Below are positions 53,375 through 62,300 of a DNA stretch of 64,000 nt, piece after piece; positions within the stretch are counted from its first letter, which is position 1, and each line of letters starts with the position of its first letter. Made by a program: the position numbers and the translations under genes. The notes under the pieces are model-generated. The model worked only from the letters and a program-made list of their open reading frames with translations, did no database searches and was not told where the DNA came from. Source of the stretch: Sutterella sp. (lineage in GTDB: Bacteria; Pseudomonadota; Gammaproteobacteria; Burkholderiales; Burkholderiaceae_F); contig JAGBFJ010000010.1 of assembly GCA_017936545.1 (NCBI GenBank), positions 1 to 64,000 of the forward strand, in the 5' to 3' direction.

Positions 53375-54472
53375 TTGGCACTCCATCCGCCACTGACGCG
53401 GGCGGGCCGGCGTGCCGAAACAAAAGAAGCAGCCGAGTCCGACGGTTCATGCCGGGCAACGGTCGGCGCTCACGGAGTGACAGTTCCTCCGTGCCGCGCA
53501 CAAAAGGGCTCCGCAGACGCAGGGATGCGCTGCGGGCCGGACCGTCCTGGCGGGCCGGTGCTTCAGCGGCGCTGTGTCGACGCACGACGGGCGTCCATGG
53601 GGAGAGCAGCGGGCGAGGCGGATGCACGGCATCCGGCCGACGGCGCTCAATCCCTCACAGCCTCCGAGTCTCTTCGCGGACGAATCTGTCCGCAAAAAGT
53701 CCGCCCCATAGCGCTGATAAGTCCGGCCGTGCGTATTTAAGACCCGCCGCATGAGTGACCGGCCGGCTGCGGGCGCTCTGACACCGCCCGGATCATCGCG
53801 CCCGATCGGGGCGGATATCGCGGGGGGAGCTGCCCGGCTGAGCCGGATGAGGCGGCGTTCGGACGCGCCTCGGGCGTTCGCGGCAGGTCTGCCCGGCCGG
53901 GACTGACAGCCCGGAATGGCAGACTGAAATCTTCTTTTCTTTCGGCAGCGGATCCGGCAGCCGGCCGGATCCGGTCGCATTTCCTGCATCCTGGCGGACT
54001 GGGAGCATCTCTCCAAGGCAGGGCCTCCGGCGGAAGACAGGGAGGCGGCCGCAGCGCATGTGCCGTGGAAGCGGATGGAAAGAGAGCCGGGCCGACGCAC
54101 GCGCCTATGTCAGGCGCCTGAGCGCTCAAGCTGACGGGCTTTCGTTAAGCCGCCGCGAGCAGGCTGTCGGACCGGAAGCTTCCGGCAAAGGGCGGCGCCC
54201 CGCCGACGTCCTTCGGGACGGCAGCCGGCGCATGGGAGGCGCTCCGGCCGCACGGCGCGGAAACGCATGTTGAAAAAAGGGTCTGTCCGACCGCGTCGTC
54301 AGTGCGCCGCCGGCACAATAATCGGTGAAAACGTGAGAGAATGCGCACTCAGGCGCGGAATGCCTTCCGGGCCGAGTCTGACGGGGCGCGGCCTCGTCAC
54401 GTCTCAGTAAAGACCGCTGCGCCGTAGGAACAACCGCGGGCACAGACCGATCACAGCCGATAAGTATAAACG
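53375..54472. other. 1.1-kb GC-rich interval between divergent rne and rluC
   Basis: No frame on either strand has a ribosome site and recognisable protein character. The space contains several strong hairpins: GCGGAC-N6-GTCCGC (53676-53693) and GGATCCGGC-N5-GCCGGATCC (53950-53972) are perfect. The rne-rluC divergence and a long structured rne leader are known from E. coli, where the leader mediates autoregulation. The same is likely here, though the sequence is unlike the enteric one. Confidence 0.55.
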
Positions 54473-55501
54473 ATGCCAGAGCAGACCAAGGCGGAAATTG
54501 CACCCATCCCGTCAGCAAAAGTAACAGCACTCGGTGCCGATGCCGTTCACTGGATCCGCATCGGACCGGATGCCGACGGCCAGCGCATCGACAATTTTCT
54601 TGCGCGCGTGGCCAAAGGGGTTCCGAAGAGCCACATCTACCGCATCATCCGGGGCGGAGAAATCCGCGTGAACAAGGGCCGCGTCAAGGCTGAAACCAAG
54701 CTTGCCGAAGGAGACATTCTGCGCGTGCCGCCGATGCGCGTTTCGCAGAAGCCCGCCGGCCGTCCCGCCGCGGCGCCGCTCGCCGAAGGCGCGGTGCCCG
54801 TGCTGTACGAAGACCGTCATCTGCTCGTCGTCAATAAGCCGTCGGGGCTCGCCGCGCACGGGGGCTCGGGCATTTCGCACGGTCTCATCGAGCGTCTGCG
54901 CGTCTCCCGTCCGGAAGATCCCTTCCTTGAACTCGCCCACCGGCTCGACCGCGAAACCTCCGGCGCCATCATCGTCTGCCGCACCCGCAAGGCGCTCGTG
55001 CGTCTTCACGACATGATGAAGGAGGGCGGCGGCATCGAAAAGCACTACCGCACGCTGGTGAAGGGCGACTGGGTGAACGACCGTCAGCATGTGAAGCTGC
55101 CGCTCGAACGCTTTCTGCTGCCGTCGGGCGAGCGCCGCGTGCGCGTCAACACGGCCGACGGCATGAGCGCGCATTCGGTCTTCACGCTCCTGAAGCGCTA
55201 CGGCGACGTGAGCCTTCTCGACGTGGAGCTTAAAACCGGACGCACGCATCAGATCCGCGTCCATGCGCTCAGTCAGGGCTTCCCTCTCGTGGGCGACGAC
55301 AAGTACGGCGACTTCGACTTCAACCGCGAAGTGACGCACGGTCTCCTCGGCGTGCCCTTCAGACGCATGTTCCTGCATGCGCATACGCTCAGCTTCATGC
55401 ATCCCGTGACGGGCGAGCCCGTCAGGATCACCGCGCCGATGCCGCCCGAATGCACGGCGCTTCTCGACGCACTCGACAAACGCGGAAGAAAGAACAAATG
55501 A
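54473..55501 (+). CDS. rluC: 23S rRNA pseudouridine synthase RluC
   Basis: 342 aa. An S4 RNA-binding domain (about residues 30-85, GQRIDNFLARVAKGVPKSHIYRIIRGGEIRVNKGR) precedes the RluA-type catalytic domain with the aspartate in AHRLDRETSGAIIVCRT. The GRTHQIRVH signature is intact. RluC modifies U955, U2504 and U2580 in E. coli 23S rRNA. Being divergent from rne, as in E. coli, supports RluC rather than RluD. No clear ribosome site precedes ATG 54473. Confidence 0.92.
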   Translation: MPEQTKAEIAPIPSAKVTALGADAVHWIRIGPDADGQRIDNFLARVAKGVPKSHIYRIIRGGEIRVNKGRVKAETKLAEGDILRVPPMRVSQKPAGRPAAAPLAEGAVPVLYEDRHLLVVNKPSGLAAHGGSGISHGLIERLRVSRPEDPFLELAHRLDRETSGAIIVCRTRKALVRLHDMMKEGGGIEKHYRTLVKGDWVNDRQHVKLPLERFLLPSGERRVRVNTADGMSAHSVFTLLKRYGDVSLLDVELKTGRTHQIRVHALSQGFPLVGDDKYGDFDFNREVTHGLLGVPFRRMFLHAHTLSFMHPVTGEPVRITAPMPPECTALLDALDKRGRKNK

Positions 55502-56196
55502 CCGGCTTTGCACCCAAATACGATCTTTTCGTTTTCGACTGGGACGGCACCGTGATGGATACGACGGCCCTCATCGCGCTCGGCATCCAGCATGCCGCCC
55601 GCGAGATGGGCTATGCGGTGCCGACCTACGAGGAGGCGCTCGGCGTCATCGGGCTCGACTGGCGCAGCGCGCTTCTCAAGGTGGTTCCCGACTGTCCCGA
55701 ATCCGAACATCTCCGCTTCAATGAAATCTACCGCGCCTGGTACATCCCGCACGAGGCCGAGGTGATTCTGTTTCCCGGCATGCGCGAACTCATTACGGGT
55801 CTCAAGACCCGGGGGTGCCGCACGGCCGTGGCGACCGGCAAGAGCCGCGAAGGGCTGCGTCGCGTGTTCGCCGCAACGGGACTTGAACCCTTCTTCGATA
55901 CGACGCAGACGGCCAGCGAATGTCTGCCCAAGCCCAATGCCGAAATGCTGGAGATGTGCGGCATCGAAACGGGCATTGATGCTTCTCGCACCGTCATGAT
56001 CGGCGATACGACGCACGACGTGCTGATGGCCCGCCGCTACGGCTGCGATTCGGTCGCGATGTGCGGCGGCGCTTCGAGTCCGGAGGATCTGAAGGCGGCT
56101 TCGCCGACCGTCATCTGCCGCGACGTGAAGGAACTCGCCGACTTCCTCGGCGTGAGCGATCTGGTGAAGGACGTCGATTTTTCCGGCCGCCGCTGA
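55498..56196 (+). CDS. HAD-superfamily phosphatase, Gph/phosphoglycolate-type
   Basis: 232 aa, ATG 55498 overlapping the rluC stop (ATGA). HAD motifs: FDWDGTVMDT (nucleophile and acid Asp), VATGKSREG with the motif II Thr, the Lys of CLPKPNAEM and IGDTTHDVLMAR. A helical cap lies between motifs I and II. It resembles Gph and PpaX enzymes hydrolysing phosphoglycolate or pyrophosphate. In many betaproteobacteria a gene of this type follows rluC. Exact substrate unknown. Confidence 0.88.
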   Translation: MTGFAPKYDLFVFDWDGTVMDTTALIALGIQHAAREMGYAVPTYEEALGVIGLDWRSALLKVVPDCPESEHLRFNEIYRAWYIPHEAEVILFPGMRELITGLKTRGCRTAVATGKSREGLRRVFAATGLEPFFDTTQTASECLPKPNAEMLEMCGIETGIDASRTVMIGDTTHDVLMARRYGCDSVAMCGGASSPEDLKAASPTVICRDVKELADFLGVSDLVKDVDFSGRR

Positions 56197-56227
56197 ACGG
56201 TCTCCTCACTGACGCCGACAAAAATCG

Positions 56228-56262
56228 ATCGGGCGCCGTTTCTGCGGAAATCGGCGCCCGAT
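56228..56262. terminator. Bidirectional terminator between the HAD gene and the sbcD-like gene
   Basis: ATCGGGCGCCG (56228-56238) and CGGCGCCCGAT (56252-56262) form a perfect 11-bp stem. T-rich tracts lie on both sides in the right sense. Confidence 0.8.
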
Positions 56263-56278
56263 GTTTTATCCGGACCGT

Positions 56279-57322
56279 TCAGACTGCGGCGGGTTCCGTC
56301 ACGCAGAGAACGACGCCCGCTTCTCGGGCGGCGGCCTCCAGCTGCTCCGAGACCGCTTCGGTCAGCGGTTCGGCAAGACGCACGCGCACATATGGCGCGT
56401 CATGCCGGCGGCCGACCTCGGCCATCATCGTCCGCACGTCCGGGAGTGTGCCTTCCAGCGTCAGGAACATGCGGCGCTGAGGGACGGGCAGTTCTTCGAC
56501 GGACAGGCCGCCGGCGCCGTCGAAGACGAGTTCGATGATGCGGTGGCGGTAGTGCTGGTGGTTGAAGGAGAGCATGAGCGGCGCACCGCTGTATCTCATC
56601 GGAAGGGACGCCGTCACGGGCTGGCCGTGATGAATATGGCCGAGCGCGACGTAGTCCCACGCATCTCCGAAGGCATCGGCCGGCACGTTGCGAAGCGGGT
56701 TGCGGTCGGCGTCGGGCCGGCCGCGCGGACGGAACTGACAGCCCGGCACGAAAAGGTGTCCCATCGCGACGGTCGGCGGACGGTGTCCCCTGCAAGCTTC
56801 CAGAATCCGCCGCCGGACCTCGGCGTAGCGGGCCCGCACGCCTGCTTCAAAGCGGGCGCAGCGCTCTTCGACGCTGAGCCGCCCGTCGGGCGTGCCGACG
56901 TCGCTTTCGGCAAGGAAGGGAACGGCGGCGACGCCGAGAAACGGGCTGCCGTCTGCTTCCCTCAGAACGACGGCTTCGCTTTCCGGCGTGATGTCCGATA
57001 CCGTCGCACGCGCAGCGGCGAGCAGGTCGGCGGGACGGGCCAGCGCCTCGTACGAATCGTGGTTTCCCGGCGCGATCACGGTGTGCCGGATCGAAGAGGC
57101 GACGAGCCTTTCCAGAAACGCCCGCCAGAGGGCTTCTGCCGCCTCATCCGGTTCGGGCCGGTGAAAGATGTCGCCCGCCATCAGAAGCACGTCCGGCCGG
57201 CGGCTCTGCGCCAGCGCGAAGAAGTCTTCAAAGAAGCGTTCGTGGTCCGGCGTGCGGCCGGATCCGTCGATCGTCTTGCCGAGATGCCAGTCGGCTGTAT
57301 GAAAAATGCGCAGCTCGCCCAT
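56279..57322 (-). CDS. sbcD: SbcD/Mre11-like metallophosphoesterase nuclease subunit
   Basis: 347 aa. Calcineurin-like phosphoesterase motifs in order: FHTADWHLG, LMAGDIFHRPEPDEAAEAL, APGNHDSYE, MGHLFVPG and ALGHIHHGQPV. The C-terminal domain is shorter than in E. coli SbcD (400 aa). With SbcC it forms a nuclease that opens hairpins and blocked DNA ends. No sbcC lies in the window: the next gene on this strand is a flavoprotein, so the partner is elsewhere or missing. Confidence 0.85.
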   Translation of the reverse strand: MGELRIFHTADWHLGKTIDGSGRTPDHERFFEDFFALAQSRRPDVLLMAGDIFHRPEPDEAAEALWRAFLERLVASSIRHTVIAPGNHDSYEALARPADLLAAARATVSDITPESEAVVLREADGSPFLGVAAVPFLAESDVGTPDGRLSVEERCARFEAGVRARYAEVRRRILEACRGHRPPTVAMGHLFVPGCQFRPRGRPDADRNPLRNVPADAFGDAWDYVALGHIHHGQPVTASLPMRYSGAPLMLSFNHQHYRHRIIELVFDGAGGLSVEELPVPQRRMFLTLEGTLPDVRTMMAEVGRRHDAPYVRVRLAEPLTEAVSEQLEAAAREAGVVLCVTEPAAV

Positions 57323-57401
57323 ATGTCTTCCTGTGAGGGTGAAGACAAATTATGCAGTACCCGGAGCATGACGGGCGCGGAGAGGACGGAGAGCGGGAAG
57401 T

Positions 57402-58853
57402 TCAGCGCGTTCTTCCGAGCGCCCATTCGGCAGCGGCCCGGCCCGTGAGACGGCCGTGCACCAGAGCGCCGGTGAGCCCCATGCCTTCAGGACGGCTGCG
57501 GCCGAAGATGCCGCCCGTCACTTCGCCGGCGGCATAAAGTCCGGGGATCGGACCGCCGGCGGAAAGGACGCGGCCCTGCTCATCCACGCGAAGACCGCCC
57601 GGGGTGTTGTGGATGCCGGGACTCACGCTGACGGCGTAGAGCGGATAGGAAAAGAGCAGACTCGGCAGCGTCTTGCGGCCGTAGTCCTCGTCATGGCGCT
57701 TCCGCACGTAGGAGCGGTAGATCGAAATCTGTTGGAAAAGCTTCTGCGGCGACACCCGGATGCGGCGCGCAAGCTCTTCCTCAGTCGAGCCCTTGAGGAA
57801 GTACCCGTTGCGGGCGTACTTGGAGAGGACGGGCATGCTGGCGAGGATCTTCTGGTCGAAGATCATCCAGGCGCGTCCGCCGGGCTGCTTTTCAATGGCG
57901 CTCCGAAGGCCGGACGAGAGTTCGTCCGCAAAGCGTTCGCCGCGCTCGTTGACGAGAATCGCACCGAGCTCGCGGGTCTGAAGCGGAATGACCAGCCCCG
58001 AGAAGGGAAGCGTCGTCGGGTGCACGGTCACGGCGTCCATGTCGATCGTCTGCGCGCCGAGCGACTGCGCCATGACGATGCCGTCGCCCGTGCAGCCGGG
58101 GGAATTCGTGCTCTGCATGGTCTCCGGCAGCGAGGCATGACACATCACCATGTCCTCGTTCGCGGCGAAACCGCCGGTGGCGAGAAGAACCGCCTTGGCC
58201 TTCACCTGCCAGACCCGGCCCTGGGAATTGAGCACTTCCACGCCGCTGATGCGCCCGGCGGCGTCCTGCGTGATGCCCGTGACCGAAGAGAGCGTCTGGA
58301 TCGGAACCCGGAGGGTTTCCGCGCCGTGAAGAAGCGTCTTGACGATTTCCTCGCCGATCACGCGCCCGCCTTTGGGACGGATGCCCTGATCAGGAAGCGG
58401 CTGGCCGACCACGGTCGGCGTGAAGCGGATGAAGTCCGCGCCCATGCCGTTCAGCCAGTCGAGCGTTTCGGCGGAGTGCCGGATGATCATTCGGGCGAGC
58501 GCGGGATCTGACGTTCCGCCGCCCTTGGCCTGAACCAGCAATTCGAGCTTTTCCTCGGCCTGACGGCGGTTTTTCGGCGGAGACAGCATGTGGCTGGCCG
58601 AGAGGAGGGTATTGCCGCCCAGCATCGGCATCTTCTCAATCACCAGCACGTGCGCGCCCGCTTCGGCGGCCGAGAGCGCCGCACTCAGACCGGCGCCGCC
58701 CGCGCCGACCACCACGACGTCGCAGCTGAAGTTGCTCGGCGTGGCGCCGGCCGCAGCCGCCAGACCGCATGCCGCGGCGGCGCCGACTAGCACGCGGCGC
58801 AGCAGGGAGGTCAAACGGTTCTTCGTCGGAACGGAATGATCAAAACGAAGCAT
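57402..58853 (-). CDS. Periplasmic flavocytochrome c-type fumarate/urocanate reductase flavoprotein subunit
   Basis: 483 aa. An N-terminal hydrophobic export signal (about residues 16-37, LLRRVLVGAAAACGLAAAAGA) precedes the FAD site VVVVGAGGAGLSAALSAAEAGAHVLVIEK. Family marks HPTTLPF, HNTPGG and GLYAAGEVTGGIFGRSRPEGMG are present, but the segment that carries the proton-donating Arg in fumarate reductases (NExxxRDKAS) reads DELSSGLRSA here. The acceptor may therefore not be fumarate. There is no haem domain, so a separate cytochrome must feed it. Many Sutterellaceae-like anaerobes carry several such proteins. No Shine-Dalgarno is obvious. Confidence 0.85.
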   Translation of the reverse strand: MLRFDHSVPTKNRLTSLLRRVLVGAAAACGLAAAAGATPSNFSCDVVVVGAGGAGLSAALSAAEAGAHVLVIEKMPMLGGNTLLSASHMLSPPKNRRQAEEKLELLVQAKGGGTSDPALARMIIRHSAETLDWLNGMGADFIRFTPTVVGQPLPDQGIRPKGGRVIGEEIVKTLLHGAETLRVPIQTLSSVTGITQDAAGRISGVEVLNSQGRVWQVKAKAVLLATGGFAANEDMVMCHASLPETMQSTNSPGCTGDGIVMAQSLGAQTIDMDAVTVHPTTLPFSGLVIPLQTRELGAILVNERGERFADELSSGLRSAIEKQPGGRAWMIFDQKILASMPVLSKYARNGYFLKGSTEEELARRIRVSPQKLFQQISIYRSYVRKRHDEDYGRKTLPSLLFSYPLYAVSVSPGIHNTPGGLRVDEQGRVLSAGGPIPGLYAAGEVTGGIFGRSRPEGMGLTGALVHGRLTGRAAAEWALGRTR

Positions 58854-58919
58854 GAAACGGAAAGCGGAAAAGGCGGATTGCAGAAAAATGACTGACGGAA
58901 AAGCGTTCAGAGTTTACGT

Positions 58920-58931
58920 CGGGTTAACCCG
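58920..58931. promoter_or_regulatory. Perfect palindrome upstream of the flavoprotein gene
   Basis: CGGGTTAACCCG, 67 bp before the flavoprotein start, probably an operator. The factor is unknown. Confidence 0.4.
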
Positions 58932-59104
58932 TAGGGCAAAGCATACCAAAAAACGCCTCTCGTCGGCGTACCGTCTCGGCGCCATGGCGTTTGCACTGAA
59001 ATCCTCCGTCAGCGGGTCCTCAGTGATCCGAGGACGGACCAAAGCACTGGGGTGAATACGGAGTACCGCAAACACGGGATGCCGGTCGGTGCCGGCGATG
59101 CTTT

Positions 59105-59129
59105 TCGCTATTCCGAAATGGCATATTGA
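59105..59129 (+). promoter_or_regulatory. ModE-like site upstream of fdhA
   Basis: TCGCTATTC (59105-59113), seven bases, GCATATTGA (59121-59129). The left half is identical to the mod operon site, the spacing is the same, and the right half agrees at six of nine positions. It lies about 270 bp before fdhA. Confidence 0.5.
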
Positions 59130-59177
59130 AAGGACGGCAGAGTCATGCGGAACGTATCTCCGGTATGTCAGATTGTT

Positions 59178-59193
59178 TACCTCCAAAGGGGTA
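59178..59193 (+). promoter_or_regulatory. NarL/NarP-like 7-2-7 site upstream of fdhA
   Basis: TACCTCC-AA-AGGGGTA. The right heptamer fits the inverse NarL consensus AKRRGTA and the left misses TACYYMT only in its last base. An extra direct heptamer, TACTTAT, overlaps at 59192-59198. Nitrate control of fdn genes is known in E. coli; here it is inferred. Confidence 0.35.
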
Positions 59194-59242
59194 CTTATCT
59201 TACAGAAAGCACTAGTTCTCGAGATCGTCCTTACCCCACTTT

Positions 59243-59274
59243 TGACGGCTTTGCAGAACGTCTCAAAGCCGTCA
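59243..59274. other. Perfect inverted repeat in the fdhA leader
   Basis: TGACGGCTTTG (59243-59253) and CAAAGCCGTCA (59264-59274), 10-nt loop, no T run. It may be an RNA hairpin or an operator. Confidence 0.5.
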
Positions 59275-59396
59275 GACTCAGCATGTGAACGGCAAAGTCC
59301 GTTTGAAAATAAGCGCTTTCTGCCCGGCGCCGCCCCGATCCCGGCGGCGCGTCCGTCGGCGGACGGCGCCTCTTTTGTTCTCTCAGGAGGATCCCC

Positions 59397-62300
59397 ATGG
59401 AAGTTTCCCGCAGAAGTTTCCTTAAGCGCGGTCTCATCATCGGCGGCGGCATGAGTTCCGGCATCGCCGGTGCGGCAGCTGCCGGCGCGCCCGCCAAGGC
59501 GCCCTACAAGCTGAGCAATGTGAAGGAAGTCACGAACATCTGCTGCTACTGCTCCGGCGGCTGCGGCACCATCTGCTCGTCGCGCAACGGCGAGCTCATC
59601 AATCTTGAAGGCGACCCCGACCATCCGGTCAATCTCGGCGGTCTGTGCCCGAAGGGCGCCGCCATGTGGGGCCTTCGCAATATCGTCACCAAGGACCGCC
59701 GCGCGCAGCTCCATCCGGACCGCGTGCTCTATCCGATGGTCCGCCGTCCCGGCTCCAAGAAGTGGGAACGCCTTTCCTGGGACAAGGCTGCCGAAGAAAT
59801 CGCCCGTCACGTGAAGAAGACCCGCGATGCTACCTTCGTTGAAAAGGAAGGCAATGTGGTCGTCAACCGCTGCGACGGCATTGCAAGCCTCGGCGCCGCC
59901 CAGCTCAACAACGAAGAAGGCTGGCTCGTTCAGAAGTTCACGCGTCATCTCGGCGTCGTCGGCATCGACAACCAGACTCGCGTCTGCCACTCCTCCACGG
60001 TGGCCGGTCTTGCGCCCAGCTTCGGCCGCGGCTCCATGACGAGCCACTGGTGCGACTTCGCCAACAGCGACGTCATCATGTCGATCGGCTCGAACAACGT
60101 CGAAAACCATCCGCTCTCCTCCCGCTGGGTGGAACGCGCCCAGGACAAGGGCGCCACGTGGATCGTGGTCGACCCGCGCTATTCCCGCACGGCCGCCCGC
60201 GCCGACATCTATGCGCGCATCCGTCCGGGTTCCGACATCGCCTTCTACGGCGGTCTCATCAACTACATCCTGCAGAACGAGCTCTATCAGAAGGAATACA
60301 TCCTTCACTACACGAACGCCGCCTGCATCCTCCGTCCCGACTACAAGTTCGATCCGGCGACCGGTCTCTTCTCCGGCTGGAATCCCGAAACGAAGCGCTA
60401 CGACAATGAAACGTGGGGCTACGACGTCGAACGCAAGGCCGTCTGGGATACGTCCGAAGGTTCCGGTTTCGCCTGGGTCAACAAGCCCGGCACGCCGAAG
60501 TTCAAGACGCCCGACCTCAAGATTCTGAAGCGCGACATGACGCTCAAGGATCCGAACTGCGTCATCAACGTCATGAAGCGCCACTATGCGCGCTACACGC
60601 CTGAAATGGTGACCCGCGTCACCGGCATGGATCCCGACGTCATGAAGAAGGTCTGGGAGGTCTATGCCTCGACTGGCAAGCCCAACAAGGCGGGTTCGAT
60701 CCTCTACGCCCTCGGTCAGACGCAGCACACCTACGGCTCGCAGAACTGCCGCGCCATGTGCGTGATCCAGCTTCTGCTCGGCAACGTCGGCATCGCCGGC
60801 GGCGGCATCAACGCTCTTCGCGGCGAACCGAACGTTCAGGGCTCGACCGACGTCGGCGCGAGCTCTCACCAGGCGCCGGGCTACCTCAGCTGGCCGACCG
60901 GCAAGAAGCACCCGACGCTCGCCAAGTACCTCAGCACCGAAACCTATGCGGCCGGCTACTACGCCAACAAGCCGAAGTTCTGGGTTTCCGCGCTTCGCGA
61001 ATGGTTCGGCAAGAACGCCACGGTCGACAACGACTACTGCTACGACCTGCTGCCGAAGATCAGCCCGAAGCTCGACTACGGCGACTATTCGACGATCATG
61101 TCGTTCAACGACATGCGCGACAACAAGATCAAGGGCTACTTCTGCTGGGGCATGAACCCGGCTCATTCGACGCCGAACGCCAAGCACGCCCGCAACGCCA
61201 TGGCCAAGCTCGACTGGCTCGTTGTCGCCGACTGGTTCCAGACCGAAACGTCGCTCTTCTGGGAAGCGCCCGACATGAAGCCCGAGGACATCAAGACCGA
61301 GGTCTACTTCCTGCCTGCCGCGCTCATCTATGAAAAGACGGGCTCGATCAACAACTCCGGCCGCTGGATCCAGTGGCGCGAAAAGGCCATCGAACCGCCG
61401 GGAGAATGCAAGTCCGACTTCGAAATCCTGATGCTCCTTCAGAAGCGCATCGCCGATCTGTACCGCAAGGAAGGCGGCGCCTGCCCGGACCAGATTCTCA
61501 AGACGAACTTCGACTACACGATCGACGGCCGTCCGGACATCCGCGCGCTCTGCTGGGCCCTCAACGGCTACGACGTGAAGTCCGGCAAGCTCCTCAAGGG
61601 CTACGGCCAGCTTCAGGCCGACGGCTCCACCGCCTGCGGCATCTGGATCTTCTCCGGCTACTACAACAATGAAGCCGCGAAGCTCGATCCGATGAAGCAG
61701 CCGATGACCAACCGCAACAAGGAAGACCCGACCGGTCTCGGTCTCTTCCCGGGCTGGTCCTTCGCATGGCCTGCCAACCGCCGCATTCTCTACAACCGCG
61801 CGTCCGCCGACCCGCAGGGCAAGCCCTGGGATCCGAAGCGCGTGCTCGTGGCCTGGGACGGCAAGAAGTGGGTTCAGAACGACGTCGGCGACTTCGTCAC
61901 CGCCAAGGCGCCGGACGACAACGCCTTCTTCATGACCTGGGAACAGAACGCCCGACTCTTCGCCTATCCGATGGCCGACGGTCCGCTGCCCGAACACTTC
62001 GAACCGCATGAAGCTCCGGTGAAGAACCTGCTCAACGGCGCCGGCGGCAACCCGTGCGCACGCTTTACGAACGACCCGTCCGTGAAGCGCGGCTCGACGA
62101 AGGACTATCCGTACATCGTGACGACCTACTCCGTGGTCGAACACTGGCAGTCCGGCACGCAGACCCGCAACATTCCGTGGCTCAACGAACTGATCCCGTG
62201 CAACTTCATCGAGCTCTCCGAAGAGCTGGCGAAGGAAAAGGGCATCAAGTCCGGCGACATGGTGCGCGTCTGGAACAACCGCGGCTCCGTCAAGGTCGCC

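Larger units (their letters stand above)
58854..59396. other. Regulatory region between the flavoprotein gene and fdhA
   Basis: 543 nt without a gene, between divergent operons. It contains a 12-bp palindrome (58920-58931), a ModE-like site (59105-59129), a NarL-like 7-2-7 site (59178-59193) and a perfect 11-bp inverted repeat (59243-59274). Confidence 0.6.

Noticed and set aside
49436..53740. 1434-codon plus-strand frame opposite rne
   Set aside because: Its Gly/Phe/Arg-rich translation is the antisense of RNase E codons, and rne is unmistakable. Long antisense frames are expected at this GC content.
53447..54129. Several frames of 88-217 codons in the rne-rluC gap
   Set aside because: All are Arg/Pro/Ala/Ser-rich translations of GC-rich DNA, overlap each other on both strands, and lack ribosome sites and recognisable domains.
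59982..59990. Possible selenocysteine TGA in the formate dehydrogenase
   Set aside because: The codon at the active site is TGC (Cys); no in-frame TGA occurs in the gene.
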